From: Stutzerimonas stutzeri
Lineage (GTDB): Bacteria; Pseudomonadota; Gammaproteobacteria; Pseudomonadales; Pseudomonadaceae
Assembly: GCF_024451105.1 (NCBI RefSeq)
Contig: NZ_JANGEY010000003.1
Span: 248,001 to 312,000, forward strand
Direction of reading: 5' to 3'
DNA length: 64,000 nt
The first letter of the stretch is position 1, and each line of letters starts with the position of its first letter. The notes under the pieces were generated by a model that was given only the letters and a program-made list of their open reading frames with translations, was not told the origin of the DNA and searched no databases. Shown here piece after piece: positions 27,818 through 36,840 of this stretch. A program made the position numbers and the translations under genes.

Positions 27818-30238
27818 TCATTTTGCGGCCTGCCCATTGCCGGCAGGTCCGTTCCGTTCGGGATGGGCGAAGCGCTGACGCAGCTCGCTCAGTTCGCGCA
27901 GGCTGCTCTGCACCGCGCCGTTGATCGTGCCGGGCGGAAATTCGCCCTCGGCGTCGGCTGCCCCGACCGGCAAGCCGGCGAGCAGCTCCATCGCCTGCTC
28001 GGCATGCGCCACCGCGTGCACGTGGAAACGACCGGCCGCCACCGCCTCGACCACCTCGCGGCGCAGCATCAGGTGCCCGACGTTGCCCAGGGGGATGATC
28101 ACCCCCTGGCTGCCGGTCAGGCCGCGCGCCGCGCACAGCTCGAAGAACCCCTCGATCTTCTCGTTGACGGCGCCGATCACCTGCATGCGCCCGTGCTGGT
28201 CCACCGACCCGGTGATCGCCAGGTCCTGGCGCAGCGGCAGGCCGGCCAGCGCCGACTGCAGCACACACAGCTCGGCGGCCGAGGCACTGTCGCCGTCGAC
28301 GCCGCCGTAGGACTGCTCGAACACCAGGGTGGCGGCGAACGACAGCGGCAGGCGTCCGCCGAAGCGGCTGGCCAGATAGGCGGAGAGGATCAGCACGCCC
28401 TTGGAGTGCAGGGCGCCGCCCAGCTCCACCTCGCGCTCGATGTCGATCAGCTTGCCGTCGCCGAGGCGCGCCGTGGCGCTGATCCGCGCCGGGTGGCCGA
28501 AGGCGTGGGCACCGAGCTGCATGACTGCCAGACCGTTGACCTGTGCCACGCACTGGCCCGCGGTCTCGATGTGGCGCAGATCGCGCAGCGCCGCCTCGAG
28601 CAACCGCTCGCGGATCTGGTCGGCGCGGTACAGGCGCTCGCGTACGGCGCGCTCGACGTCCTCGCCGCGCACCTGCGGGCGCTGCCGCTCGCCGGCCCAG
28701 TAGTCTGCCTCGCGCATCAGATCGAGCAGGTCCTGAAGGCGCAGCGACAGTTTCTCGCCGTCGGCCGCCTCGCGGGCGGCCTGTTCGATCAGCCGTGCCA
28801 GGGCGGCGCGATCCAGCGGGCGCAGCCGCTCGCGACGCTGCAGGGTAGCGATCAGCCGGGCGTACAGACGAGTGTTCTCGGCGTTGCGCGGCAGGTCCTC
28901 GGCGAAGTCGGCCTCGACCTTGAACAGCAGGGGGAATTCCGGATCGTACTGGGTCAGCAGGTGGTAGAGCAGGCGGTCGCCGACCAGCACCACCTTGACG
29001 TCCAGCGGGATGGGGTCGGGCTCCAGGGAGATGGTGCTGGCCAGGCTGAGGATCTGCTCCAGCGACTGGATGCGCAGCTCGCGCGCCTGCAGCGCGCGCT
29101 TGAGCGCCTCCCAGGCGAACGGCTGGGTGAGCAGCTTGCGCGCGTCGAGCAGCAGGTAGCCACCGTTGGCGCGGTGCAGGGCACCGCCCTTGATCAGGGT
29201 GAAGTCGGTGTGCAGGGCGCCCATCTGCGCCTGGTGCTCGATACGCCCGAGCAGATTCTGGTAGCTGGGATGATCCTCGTAGACCAGCGGGGCGCCCTGG
29301 CAACCGCCGTTGTCGACCAGCACGTTGACGAAGTAGCGGTTGAAGGGCGTCAGCCGCTGACGGTCGAGCAGCTTCTCGGCCGGCGCCGAGCCGAAGATCT
29401 CCAGGCCCTTCTCGATGATGTCGCGCTTGATCTCGTCGAGAAACGCCGGCACCCCCTCCAGCCGGGAGTAGCGCGCCTCGAGGTCGGTGAACTGGCGCTC
29501 AACCGTCGCCCGGGTCACCGCCTCGTTGAGCTGCTCCACCTGCTGCTCGTGTTCGCGGGTGGCCGCGGCGGCCTGCTGCAGGGCCTGGCGCAACAGCTGG
29601 CGGATGCGCTCGGTGCGCTCCTCGATCTGCTGTTTCTCCTCGGCCGGCAGCTTGTCGAAGGCCTCGGCGTCGAGCACCTCGCCGTCCTTGAGCGGCGCCA
29701 GGGTGAAGCCGGCCGGAGTACGCAGCAGGATGATCCCGGCGCTGCGCGCCTGGCCGTCGACGTTGCCGAACAGTTCCTCCTCGCGGGCCTTGTAGCGGTC
29801 CTTGAGGCCCTGCATGGCGTTGCGGTACTCGTCGCTGTCGAAGGCCGCCGGCAGGGCACCGAGCAGACTGCGCACCAGCGCACGCAGATCGCCCTGCAGG
29901 CCGCAGCCGGTGCCGGCCGGCAGGCGCAGCACGCGCGGCTTGTGCGGGGCGCGGAAATTGTTGGTGTAGCACCAGTCGCTGGGCGGCGCCTGCTGCGCGG
30001 CCCGCTGGCCGAGCAGCTCGCGGACGATGGTGTGCTTGCCCAGGCCCGGCGAGCCCATCACGTAGAGGTTGTAGCCCTCGTGACGGATGCCCACGCCGAA
30101 GTGCAGCGCACCCATCGCCCGCTCCTGGCCGAGGCAGGCCTGCAGGTCGGGCAGGTCGGCGCTGCTGTCGCAGTCCAGGTCGGCGCCGTCGCAGGAGTGG
30201 TAGAGCTGCTCGGCGCTGAGTTCGTGCGGATTCGGCAC
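27818..30238 (-). CDS. Lon-like ATP-dependent protease (LonB/YcbZ type)
   Basis: An 806-residue AAA protease without the N-domain of classical Lon. The Walker A variant MGSPGLGKH lies near residues 61-69. A long coiled-coil insertion rich in Glu/Gln follows at about 190-260. The C-terminal Lon protease domain has the catalytic dyad Ser651 (VDGDSASAAE) and Lys694 (VNEKIEG), with the 43-residue spacing known for Lon. The start is GTG at 30238, preceded by a perfect AGGAGG six bases upstream (complement of 30245-30250). No membrane segment is evident. It should degrade unfolded or specific regulatory proteins. Confidence 0.88.
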   Translation of the reverse strand: MPNPHELSAEQLYHSCDGADLDCDSSADLPDLQACLGQERAMGALHFGVGIRHEGYNLYVMGSPGLGKHTIVRELLGQRAAQQAPPSDWCYTNNFRAPHKPRVLRLPAGTGCGLQGDLRALVRSLLGALPAAFDSDEYRNAMQGLKDRYKAREEELFGNVDGQARSAGIILLRTPAGFTLAPLKDGEVLDAEAFDKLPAEEKQQIEERTERIRQLLRQALQQAAAATREHEQQVEQLNEAVTRATVERQFTDLEARYSRLEGVPAFLDEIKRDIIEKGLEIFGSAPAEKLLDRQRLTPFNRYFVNVLVDNGGCQGAPLVYEDHPSYQNLLGRIEHQAQMGALHTDFTLIKGGALHRANGGYLLLDARKLLTQPFAWEALKRALQARELRIQSLEQILSLASTISLEPDPIPLDVKVVLVGDRLLYHLLTQYDPEFPLLFKVEADFAEDLPRNAENTRLYARLIATLQRRERLRPLDRAALARLIEQAAREAADGEKLSLRLQDLLDLMREADYWAGERQRPQVRGEDVERAVRERLYRADQIRERLLEAALRDLRHIETAGQCVAQVNGLAVMQLGAHAFGHPARISATARLGDGKLIDIEREVELGGALHSKGVLILSAYLASRFGGRLPLSFAATLVFEQSYGGVDGDSASAAELCVLQSALAGLPLRQDLAITGSVDQHGRMQVIGAVNEKIEGFFELCAARGLTGSQGVIIPLGNVGHLMLRREVVEAVAAGRFHVHAVAHAEQAMELLAGLPVGAADAEGEFPPGTINGAVQSSLRELSELRQRFAHPERNGPAGNGQAAK

Positions 30239-30244
30239 GTGAGG

Positions 30245-30250
30245 CCTCCT
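30245..30250 (-). promoter_or_regulatory. Strong ribosome binding site deciding a GTG start
   Basis: On the minus strand AGGAGG lies six bases before GTG at 30238-30236, with no in-frame ATG nearby, so the Lon-like protease very probably starts with GTG. Confidence 0.8.
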
Positions 30251-30318
30251 GTACCCGGGATGCGCCCGGATCGTCTCCTCTGATTAAAGAACACCCGCGG
30301 TGCCGCCGCCTGTGCAGC

Positions 30319-32928
30319 TCAGCGCCGAGGGTGCAACGGCTGGCCACGCTGGCGGTGGGCGTGGCCGGAGGGATGGCGGTGATGGCGATAGAACTCCCGC
30401 TTGAACAGCTCGGAGGCGGCGGCGTACAGCAGCGTGATGGCGACGACGGCCAGCAGCACGGGTGCCGGCAGCGGTACCAGGCCCAGGCCCGGCGCCAGCG
30501 GGCTGTAGGGCAGGGCGAGGGCGACGCCGACCACCGTCAGCGCGCAGCCCAGCAGCAGACGACCGGGGCGACTGCGCCAGCAGGGTTTCCAGGTGCGCAC
30601 CACGAAGACGATCAGGACTTCAGTGAGCAGCGACTCGACGAACCAGCCGGTGCGGAACAGCTCGACGGCCTCGCCGGCCAGCCACAGCAGCACGCCGAAG
30701 GTGATCAGGTCGAACAGCGTGCTGACCAGGCCGAAGCCGACCATGAAGTTGCGCACCATGCGCAGGTCCCAGCGGTGGGGCGTGCGCTCCCACTCGCCAT
30801 CCACCCGATCGCCGGCAATGCCGATGGCGGGAATATCGGAGAGGAAGTTGTTGAGCAGGATCTGCTTGGCCAGCAGCGGCAGGAAGGGCAGGAACAGCGA
30901 GGCCAGCGCCATGCTGAGCATGTTGCCGAAATTGGCGCTGGTGGTGACGAAGATGTACTTGAGGGTGTTGGCGAAGGTGCGCCGGCCCTCGTCGATGCCC
31001 TGGCGCAGCAGGTCGAGATCGTGGCGCAGCAGCACGAAGTCGGCGGCCTCCTTCGCCACGTCCACCGCGTTGTCCACCGAGATGCCGACGTCGGCGCTGT
31101 GCAGGGCGGGAGCGTCGTTGATGCCGTCGCCGAGGAAGCCGACCACATGGCCGTTCTTCTGCAAGGCGAGGATGATGCGCTCCTTCTGGTTGGGGTCGAC
31201 CTCGGCGAACAGCGTTACCCGCGGCGCCAGATTGAGCAGTGCCTCGTCCTTCATCCGGTTCAGCTCGGCGCCGGTGAGAATGTTCTCGACCGGCAGCCCC
31301 ACCGCTTCGGCGACGTGCCGGGCCACCAGGCGGTTGTCGCCGGTGATCACCTTGACCCCGACGCCCAACCGCTGCAGGGCGGCCAGGGTCCGGATCGCGC
31401 CGGGCTCCGGCGGATCGAAGAACAGCAGAAAACCCACGAAGGTCAACCCGCGCTCCTCGGCTGCGGCGTCGGCGTCGGCCATCCGCCGACTGGCCAGACC
31501 GAGCACCCGGTAGCCGGCGGCGCTCCATTGCGCGAAGCGCGCGCGGATCGCGGCCAGGCGCTCCTCGTCCAAGGCGACCTCCGAACTGCCGTCGAGCACC
31601 TGGCTGCAGACCTCCAGCACCTGATCCAGGGCCCCCTTGGTGACGGTCCGCCGTGCGCCGTTCGGCTCGCGGACCAGCACGCTGAGACGCTTGCGCACGA
31701 AGTCGTAGGGCAGCTCGTCGAGCTTCTCGGCGCCACCTCCGGAGAGTCCGGCCGCTCCGCCCGCGGCGACTATCGCCTCGTCGAGCGGGTTGGGCAGGCC
31801 GTTCTGCAGGCTGGCGTTGAGCCAGGCCAGTTGCAGCACCGCGCGCGAAGGCGCACCGGCGGGGTCGACGGCGCCGTCGAGCTGCACCACACCGCGCGTC
31901 AGGGTGCCGGTCTTGTCGGTGCACAGCAGATCCATCGAACCGAGATTCTCGATGGCATTGAGATGGCGCACGATCACCCCGGCAGCGGCCATGCGCTGGG
32001 CGCCCTTGGCCAGGGTGATGCTGAGGATCGCCGGCAGCAGTTCGGGCGACATGCCCACCGCCAGGGCGATGGCGAACAGCAGGGTGTCGATGGTCGGCCG
32101 CTGCAGCAGGATGTTGGCCCCCAGGACCACCAGCATGATCACCAGCATCACCCGCAGCAGCAGGCTGCCGAAGTGGCGCAGGCCGCGCTCGAATTCGGTT
32201 TCCGGCGGTCGCAGGCTGAGTCGGCTGGCCAGCCGGCCGAACTCGCTGGCCGCGCCGCAGCGCACCGCCAGCAGCGTCGCGCTGCCGCTGCGCAGCGAGG
32301 TGCCCATGAACAGGCAGTTGTCGCGCGCGGCCAAGGCGGCTGCGGCCGGCGCCAGGCCGGGCAGTTTCTCCACCGGGAAGGTCTCCCCGGTCAGCAACCC
32401 CTGGCTGGCGAAACAGTGGTGTGCCGCGAGCAGCACGCCGTCGGCGGGGATCAGGCTGCCGGCGGCCAGTTCGACCACGTCGCCCGGCACCACCTCGTCG
32501 GCAGGTATCTCGCGCAGGCGTCCGTTACGGCGCACCGATACCCGCACGGCGATACGCCGGCGCAACTGCTCGATGGCCCGCGAAGCGCGGTGCTCGTGCC
32601 AGGCACCGAGCAACGAACTGCACAACACTATGGCCAGAATGATCAGCGCCTCCAGCCAGTCCTGCACCAGCAGGGCGACGGTCGCCGCGAAGATCAGGAT
32701 CAGCACCAGCGGGCTGCGCAGTTGCGCGACCAGCAGGCGGGGAAAGCCCGCTGTCCGGCGCGGCAGGGTGCGGCGAACGCGAGCCAGGCGCTCGGCCGCG
32801 GCTCCGTCGTCGAGTCCGTCGCGCGAGCTGCGCAGTGCGGCAAGCAGTTGCGCGGCCGGCAGACTCCAGTATCCGGGTATCTCCGGCGAGCTATCGTCCG
32901 CCGTGCCGGGCGGGTCGGGGGCGTTCAT
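30319..32928 (-). CDS. mgtA: P-type ATPase, magnesium-importing MgtA family
   Basis: An 869-residue P3B-like P-type ATPase. The phosphorylation motif CTDKTGTLTRG gives Asp338. LLTGETFPVEK (actuator TGE), VKVITGDN and FLGDGINDAPALHSADVGISVD (hinge) are all present. The membrane segment AVGMSPELLPAILSITLAKGAQRMA and the late segment NNFLSDIPAIGIAGD are characteristic of MgtA/MgtB, where Asn and Asp in this region bind Mg2+. Start chosen at the ATG at 32928 (MNAPDPPG); an upstream ATG would add a short unsupported tail. No mgtC is nearby. Its place between Lon-like and Hsp20 genes suggests expression under stress rather than only on Mg2+ starvation. Confidence 0.85.
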   Translation of the reverse strand: MNAPDPPGTADDSSPEIPGYWSLPAAQLLAALRSSRDGLDDGAAAERLARVRRTLPRRTAGFPRLLVAQLRSPLVLILIFAATVALLVQDWLEALIILAIVLCSSLLGAWHEHRASRAIEQLRRRIAVRVSVRRNGRLREIPADEVVPGDVVELAAGSLIPADGVLLAAHHCFASQGLLTGETFPVEKLPGLAPAAAALAARDNCLFMGTSLRSGSATLLAVRCGAASEFGRLASRLSLRPPETEFERGLRHFGSLLLRVMLVIMLVVLGANILLQRPTIDTLLFAIALAVGMSPELLPAILSITLAKGAQRMAAAGVIVRHLNAIENLGSMDLLCTDKTGTLTRGVVQLDGAVDPAGAPSRAVLQLAWLNASLQNGLPNPLDEAIVAAGGAAGLSGGGAEKLDELPYDFVRKRLSVLVREPNGARRTVTKGALDQVLEVCSQVLDGSSEVALDEERLAAIRARFAQWSAAGYRVLGLASRRMADADAAAEERGLTFVGFLLFFDPPEPGAIRTLAALQRLGVGVKVITGDNRLVARHVAEAVGLPVENILTGAELNRMKDEALLNLAPRVTLFAEVDPNQKERIILALQKNGHVVGFLGDGINDAPALHSADVGISVDNAVDVAKEAADFVLLRHDLDLLRQGIDEGRRTFANTLKYIFVTTSANFGNMLSMALASLFLPFLPLLAKQILLNNFLSDIPAIGIAGDRVDGEWERTPHRWDLRMVRNFMVGFGLVSTLFDLITFGVLLWLAGEAVELFRTGWFVESLLTEVLIVFVVRTWKPCWRSRPGRLLLGCALTVVGVALALPYSPLAPGLGLVPLPAPVLLAVVAITLLYAAASELFKREFYRHHRHPSGHAHRQRGQPLHPRR

Positions 32929-32970
32929 GGCGGGATCGGCCCTGCGGGGAGGGCAGGGCCGCAACCTTGG

Positions 32971-33510
32971 TCAACCGGTCTTGATGTCGATGGTCTTCTC
33001 GGCCTGCCTGGCCTCGGGCTTCTTCGGCAGCTTCAGGGTCAGCACGCCCTTGGCGAAGCGCGCCTCGATCTTCTCGGCGTCGACACCGTCGGGCAGGCCG
33101 AAGGTGCGCTGGAAGGAGCCGTAGTGGCGCTCGGCAAGGTAGTAGTCCTTCTTCTTCTCCTCGCGCTCGTCCTTCTTCTCGCCCTTGATGGTCAGGGTGC
33201 CGTTGCTCAGCTTGACCTGCACGTTCTTCTCGTCCATGCCCGGCAGCTCGGCGGTGATCTCGAAGGCATCGTCGCGCTCGACGATGTCGACCGCCGGCAT
33301 GCCGGAAAAGCTCAGCTCGCGCCGCCAGAACGGTTCGGTCTCGAAGCCGCTGCGCGAGAACGGCAGGTGCCAGCCGCGATCGAAGTCCTCGAACAGCCGG
33401 TCGACCTGGCGGCGCAGGCTCTCCAGCGGGCGCATCGCCGTGGACAGCGGGCCCTGCCGGGCGCTTTTGTCCTCGGTTTCCAGCGCAACCTTCTTCTCGT
33501 TTTCGGCCAT
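32971..33510 (-). CDS. Small heat-shock protein, Hsp20/alpha-crystallin family
   Basis: A 179-residue ATP-independent chaperone. The alpha-crystallin domain spans about residues 70-170, from MPAVDIVERDDAFEITAELPG through VKLSNGTLTIKGEK to the closing GVLTLKLPKKPE, whose Leu-x-Leu resembles the IXI motif. The N-arm is charged and has a PLESLRRQVDRLFEDFDRG amphipathic stretch. AGAGGAG precedes the ATG at 33510. It is followed after 42 bases by mgtA and probably cotranscribed with it. The family binds unfolding proteins for later rescue by ATP-dependent chaperones or proteases such as the two encoded downstream. Confidence 0.93.
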   Translation of the reverse strand: MAENEKKVALETEDKSARQGPLSTAMRPLESLRRQVDRLFEDFDRGWHLPFSRSGFETEPFWRRELSFSGMPAVDIVERDDAFEITAELPGMDEKNVQVKLSNGTLTIKGEKKDEREEKKKDYYLAERHYGSFQRTFGLPDGVDAEKIEARFAKGVLTLKLPKKPEARQAEKTIDIKTG

Positions 33511-33627
33511 CGTGGAGTGCTCCTCTGTGGGGGGAGTGGGGTTGAATCTCGGGCGACGCCTGGCCGCGCACTCGACCGTTATCGAACGCGGACGCCCCTC
33601 ACGGCGCGGCTGGCGTGCTGAAAAGCA

Positions 33628-33654
33628 GTCTAGGCGATCTGCAGAATTTGCAAG
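33628..33654 (-). promoter_or_regulatory. Candidate promoter of the Hsp20 gene, possibly heat-shock sigma type
   Basis: On the minus strand CTTGCAA (33654-33648) is followed after 13 bases by CCTAGAC (33634-33628). This roughly resembles the sigma-32 pattern CTTGAA / CCCATNT with normal spacing. It lies about 120 bases before the Hsp20 start. The match is partial. Confidence 0.3.
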
Positions 33655-33728
33655 TTTCCGACCGGAGTCGGGCAGGCGCGCGCCGCGGCGGCTAGCCTTC
33701 AGGTAGAGCGAGCGGGGGAGCGTCGTCG

Positions 33729-35816
33729 ATGCAGGTGATTCCGAGCGTTTGCACCTTCTGCGGCGTGGGCTGCGGCATCGGCCTGCGCGTCGAACAAGGC
33801 AGGGTGATCGGCGTCGAGCCGCAGCCCGGCCATCCGGTCAGCCAGGGCCAGCTGTGCAGCAAGGGCTGGTCGACCAGCTTCGCCGTCGACCCGGCCGAGC
33901 GCCTGACCCGACCGCTGATCCGCGAGGCCGATGGCTTCCGTCCGGCCAGCTGGGACGAGGCGCTGAACCGGGTGGCCGGCGCCTTCCGCGAGGCACTGGA
34001 CGCCGGCGGGTCGCAGGCAGTCGGGGTGATCAGCTGCGCGCGGGCGAGCAACGAGGACAACTACGCCGCGCAGAAATTCGCCCGCGCGGTGCTCGGCACC
34101 CACAACGTCGACCACTGCGCGCGCATCTGCCACAGCCCGTCGGTGGCCGGGCTGTCGCTGACCCTGGGCTCGGGGGCGATGACCGGCTGCCTGGCCGACG
34201 CCGACTGCGCCGACCTGATCCTGCTGATCGGCGCCGACGCCAGCGAGAACCACGCCATGCTCGGCGCGCGCATCCTCCGCGCCCAGGCCCGCGGCGCGCG
34301 GCTGGTGGTGGTCGACCCGCGCAGGACGCGCCTGGCGCGGCTGGCCGACCAGCACGTGCAGCTGCGCCTGGGCAGCAACATCGCCCTGCTCAATGGCCTG
34401 CTGCACATCATCTTCGCCAACGGCTGGGAGAACCGCGCCTTCCTCGAGGCACGCTGCGAGAACCTCGAGGTCCTGCGCCAGCATGTCGCACCGCTGACCC
34501 CGGAGCTGACCAGCGCGCAGACCGGTGTCCCGGTCGCCGAGCTGGAGCGTCTCGCCCACGCCGTCAGCCACGCCAGGGCGGCCTTCATCGCCTACGGCAT
34601 GGGCATCACCCAGTTCCAGAGCGGCACCAACAACGTCGTCGCCGTCTCCAACCTGGCCCTGGTCTGCGGCCAGGTCGGCCGGCCCGGCGCCGGCATCTAT
34701 CCGCTGCGCGGGCAGAACAACGTGCAGGGCGCCTGCGACATGGGCTGCCTGCCCAACGTCTACCCCGGCTACCAGAGCGCGGCCAGCGCCGAGGTGCAGG
34801 CCAAGTTCGCCGGGGCCTGGGGCGTGCCGATGCCCGGTGCGGCGGGCCTGACCTCGCTGGGCATGACCGAGGCGGCACTGGCCGGCCAGTTCCGCGCGCT
34901 GATGATCATGGGCGAGGAGCCGGTGGTCACCGACCCCGACCAGCACCGGGTCGAGCGCGCCCTGCGCGCGCTGGACTTTCTGGTGGTGGTCGAGCTGACC
35001 CTGACCGAGACGGCGAAGCTGGCCGACGTGGTGCTGCCGGCGGCGTCCTTCGCCGAGAAGGACGGCACCTTCACCAACTGCGAACGCCGCGTGCAGCGCA
35101 TCCGCCGCGCAGTGGCGCCGCCCGGCGAGGCCTGGAGCGACTGGCAGATCCTCGCCGCCCTGGCCGCGCGCATGGGCTACCTGGGCATGCTCTGGCCCGA
35201 TGCCGAGGCGGTGTTCGACGAGATGGCGTCGCTTGCGCCGATCTTCTCCGCCATGAGCTACCCGGCGCTGGACGCCCGGCACGGCCTGCACTGGCCCTGC
35301 GACGCCGCCCGTCCGCAGGGCTCGCCGCGGCTGCATGCCGAAGGCTTCCCGCGCGGCCGCGGCCGCTTGCTGCCGGTGAGCCAGGTCGAGCCCGACGAGA
35401 CGCCGGACGCCGACTATCCGTTCGCCTTCACCACCCAGCGCCTGCACTTCCACTACGGCGGCGGCTCGATGACCCGCAGGTCGCCGCTGCTGGAGCGCGA
35501 GACGCCGGCCGGGCTGCTGTTCATCCACCCGCAGGATGCCGCCCGGCTAGGCCTGCAGGACGGCCAGGGGGTGCGCCTGCGCTCGCGGCGCGGCCGCCTG
35601 GAGACCCGCGCCAGCGTCACCGACGACGTGCCGCCGGGCACCCTGTCGATGCCGTATCACTTCCGCGAGGCGCCCTGCAACCTGCTCACCAACAGCGCCC
35701 AGGACCCACAGAGCCGGATGCCCGAACTCAAGGCCTGCGCGGTGGCCGTCGAGGCGCTGCCGCCCGGCGTGGCGCCGCAACCGGCCAGCGCCCTGGAGGT
35801 GGACGATGACCTTTGA
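33729..35816 (+). CDS. Formate dehydrogenase-like molybdopterin oxidoreductase (Cys enzyme)
   Basis: A 695-residue bis-MGD oxidoreductase close in length to FdhF of E. coli. One [4Fe-4S] cluster is bound by Cys8, Cys11, Cys15 and Cys43 (CTFCGVGCGIG ... QLCSKG). At the site where FDH-H has selenocysteine, CARICHSPSVAGL gives Cys134 next to His135, so it is a non-selenium formate dehydrogenase type. There is no N-terminal Tat signal, so it should be cytoplasmic. The stop overlaps the next gene by 11 bases. Its partners are HydB- and HydG-like subunits, implying an enzyme linking formate/CO2 to NAD(P)H. A different oxoacid substrate is possible but less likely given the NVDHCARIC segment. Confidence 0.85.
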   Translation: MQVIPSVCTFCGVGCGIGLRVEQGRVIGVEPQPGHPVSQGQLCSKGWSTSFAVDPAERLTRPLIREADGFRPASWDEALNRVAGAFREALDAGGSQAVGVISCARASNEDNYAAQKFARAVLGTHNVDHCARICHSPSVAGLSLTLGSGAMTGCLADADCADLILLIGADASENHAMLGARILRAQARGARLVVVDPRRTRLARLADQHVQLRLGSNIALLNGLLHIIFANGWENRAFLEARCENLEVLRQHVAPLTPELTSAQTGVPVAELERLAHAVSHARAAFIAYGMGITQFQSGTNNVVAVSNLALVCGQVGRPGAGIYPLRGQNNVQGACDMGCLPNVYPGYQSAASAEVQAKFAGAWGVPMPGAAGLTSLGMTEAALAGQFRALMIMGEEPVVTDPDQHRVERALRALDFLVVVELTLTETAKLADVVLPAASFAEKDGTFTNCERRVQRIRRAVAPPGEAWSDWQILAALAARMGYLGMLWPDAEAVFDEMASLAPIFSAMSYPALDARHGLHWPCDAARPQGSPRLHAEGFPRGRGRLLPVSQVEPDETPDADYPFAFTTQRLHFHYGGGSMTRRSPLLERETPAGLLFIHPQDAARLGLQDGQGVRLRSRRGRLETRASVTDDVPPGTLSMPYHFREAPCNLLTNSAQDPQSRMPELKACAVAVEALPPGVAPQPASALEVDDDL

Positions 35817-36840
35817 GGACACCTGTTACCGGCTCGACAGCGTCGAGCGCCTGCGCGCGCACCTGGCCGGCGCTCGGGTGCTTTACGAGGTGCGCGACGA
35901 CGGCCGTGGCGGTCGCCACTGGCAGCCGGTGTCCGCCGCCGACGCCACGCCTTTCGTGGCCTGGCCCGAACCGCCGGCGTTCTCTGCCAAGGCGTTCTTC
36001 TTCGCCGAGCGCGAGACGCTGTTCCGCGTCGAGGGCGAGCGCTTCGTCGCCTGCCTGCCCGAGGTACCCGAGCAGGTGCTGTTCGGCCTGCACGCCTGCG
36101 ACCTGGTGGCGGTGAGTTACCAGGACCGGTTCTTCGCCGCCGATCCCCACTACCGGCGGCGCCGCGCGGCGACCCTGCTGGTCGGCATCGACTGCCGGCA
36201 CAGCTGCGCCCAGGGCTTCTGCAGCCTGGTCGACAGCGGCCCGACGGTGCGCACGGGCAGCGCCGACCTGGTGCTGCTCCCGCAGGCCGACGGCAGCTGG
36301 CGGCTGCTCGCCGCCTCGCCGGCCGGCAGCGCCGCGGTGGCCGGCCTGGCGTTGCCGCCCGCCACCGACGACTGGCCCGCCGAGCGCGCCGCCAGCCGGC
36401 GGCGGGTGGCCGCCGAGCAGGGCGACGGCACCTGGCTGGCCGCCGGCATCGCCGCCATCGAGTCCGGGCAGGTCGACCGGGCGACCTGGGACAGCCTCGG
36501 CCTGCGCTGCCTGGTCTGCTCCGGCTGCACCACCGTATGCCCGACCTGCTCCTGCTTCGCCCCGCTCGAGCAGCCAGTGCCGGGCGGGGCCATGCGGCAC
36601 GAGCGGGTCTGGGATTCCTGCCTGTACGAGGGCTTCCAGAAGGAAGCCAGCGGCCACAACCCCAGCGCCGCGCCGGGGCAGCGCGTACAGCGATTCTGGC
36701 AGCACAAGTTCGGCGAAGGCTTCCGCCGCCAGTTCGGCCGCTACGGCTGCGTCGGCTGCGGACGCTGCGACCGGGTCTGCCCCGGCGGCATAGGCGCGCA
36801 TGCGGTAATGGAGAAGGTGGGCAAGCCATGCTCGAACTGA
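35806..36840 (+). CDS. Two-[4Fe-4S] electron-transfer subunit (HydB/sulfhydrogenase-beta like)
   Basis: A 344-residue protein. The first 220 residues contain FGLHACDLVAVSYQD and a VGIDCRHSCAQGFC segment, as in the beta subunit of soluble hydrogenase/sulfhydrogenase complexes. The C-terminal ferredoxin part has CLVCSGCTTVCPTCSC beginning at Cys235 and CVGCGRCDRVCPGG beginning at Cys315, enough for two [4Fe-4S] clusters. It overlaps the formate dehydrogenase by 11 bases and the next gene by 13, so the three are expected to be made together. It should shuttle electrons between the molybdenum subunit and the flavin subunit. No hydrogenase large subunit is in the window. Confidence 0.85.
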   Translation: MTFEDTCYRLDSVERLRAHLAGARVLYEVRDDGRGGRHWQPVSAADATPFVAWPEPPAFSAKAFFFAERETLFRVEGERFVACLPEVPEQVLFGLHACDLVAVSYQDRFFAADPHYRRRRAATLLVGIDCRHSCAQGFCSLVDSGPTVRTGSADLVLLPQADGSWRLLAASPAGSAAVAGLALPPATDDWPAERAASRRRVAAEQGDGTWLAAGIAAIESGQVDRATWDSLGLRCLVCSGCTTVCPTCSCFAPLEQPVPGGAMRHERVWDSCLYEGFQKEASGHNPSAAPGQRVQRFWQHKFGEGFRRQFGRYGCVGCGRCDRVCPGGIGAHAVMEKVGKPCSN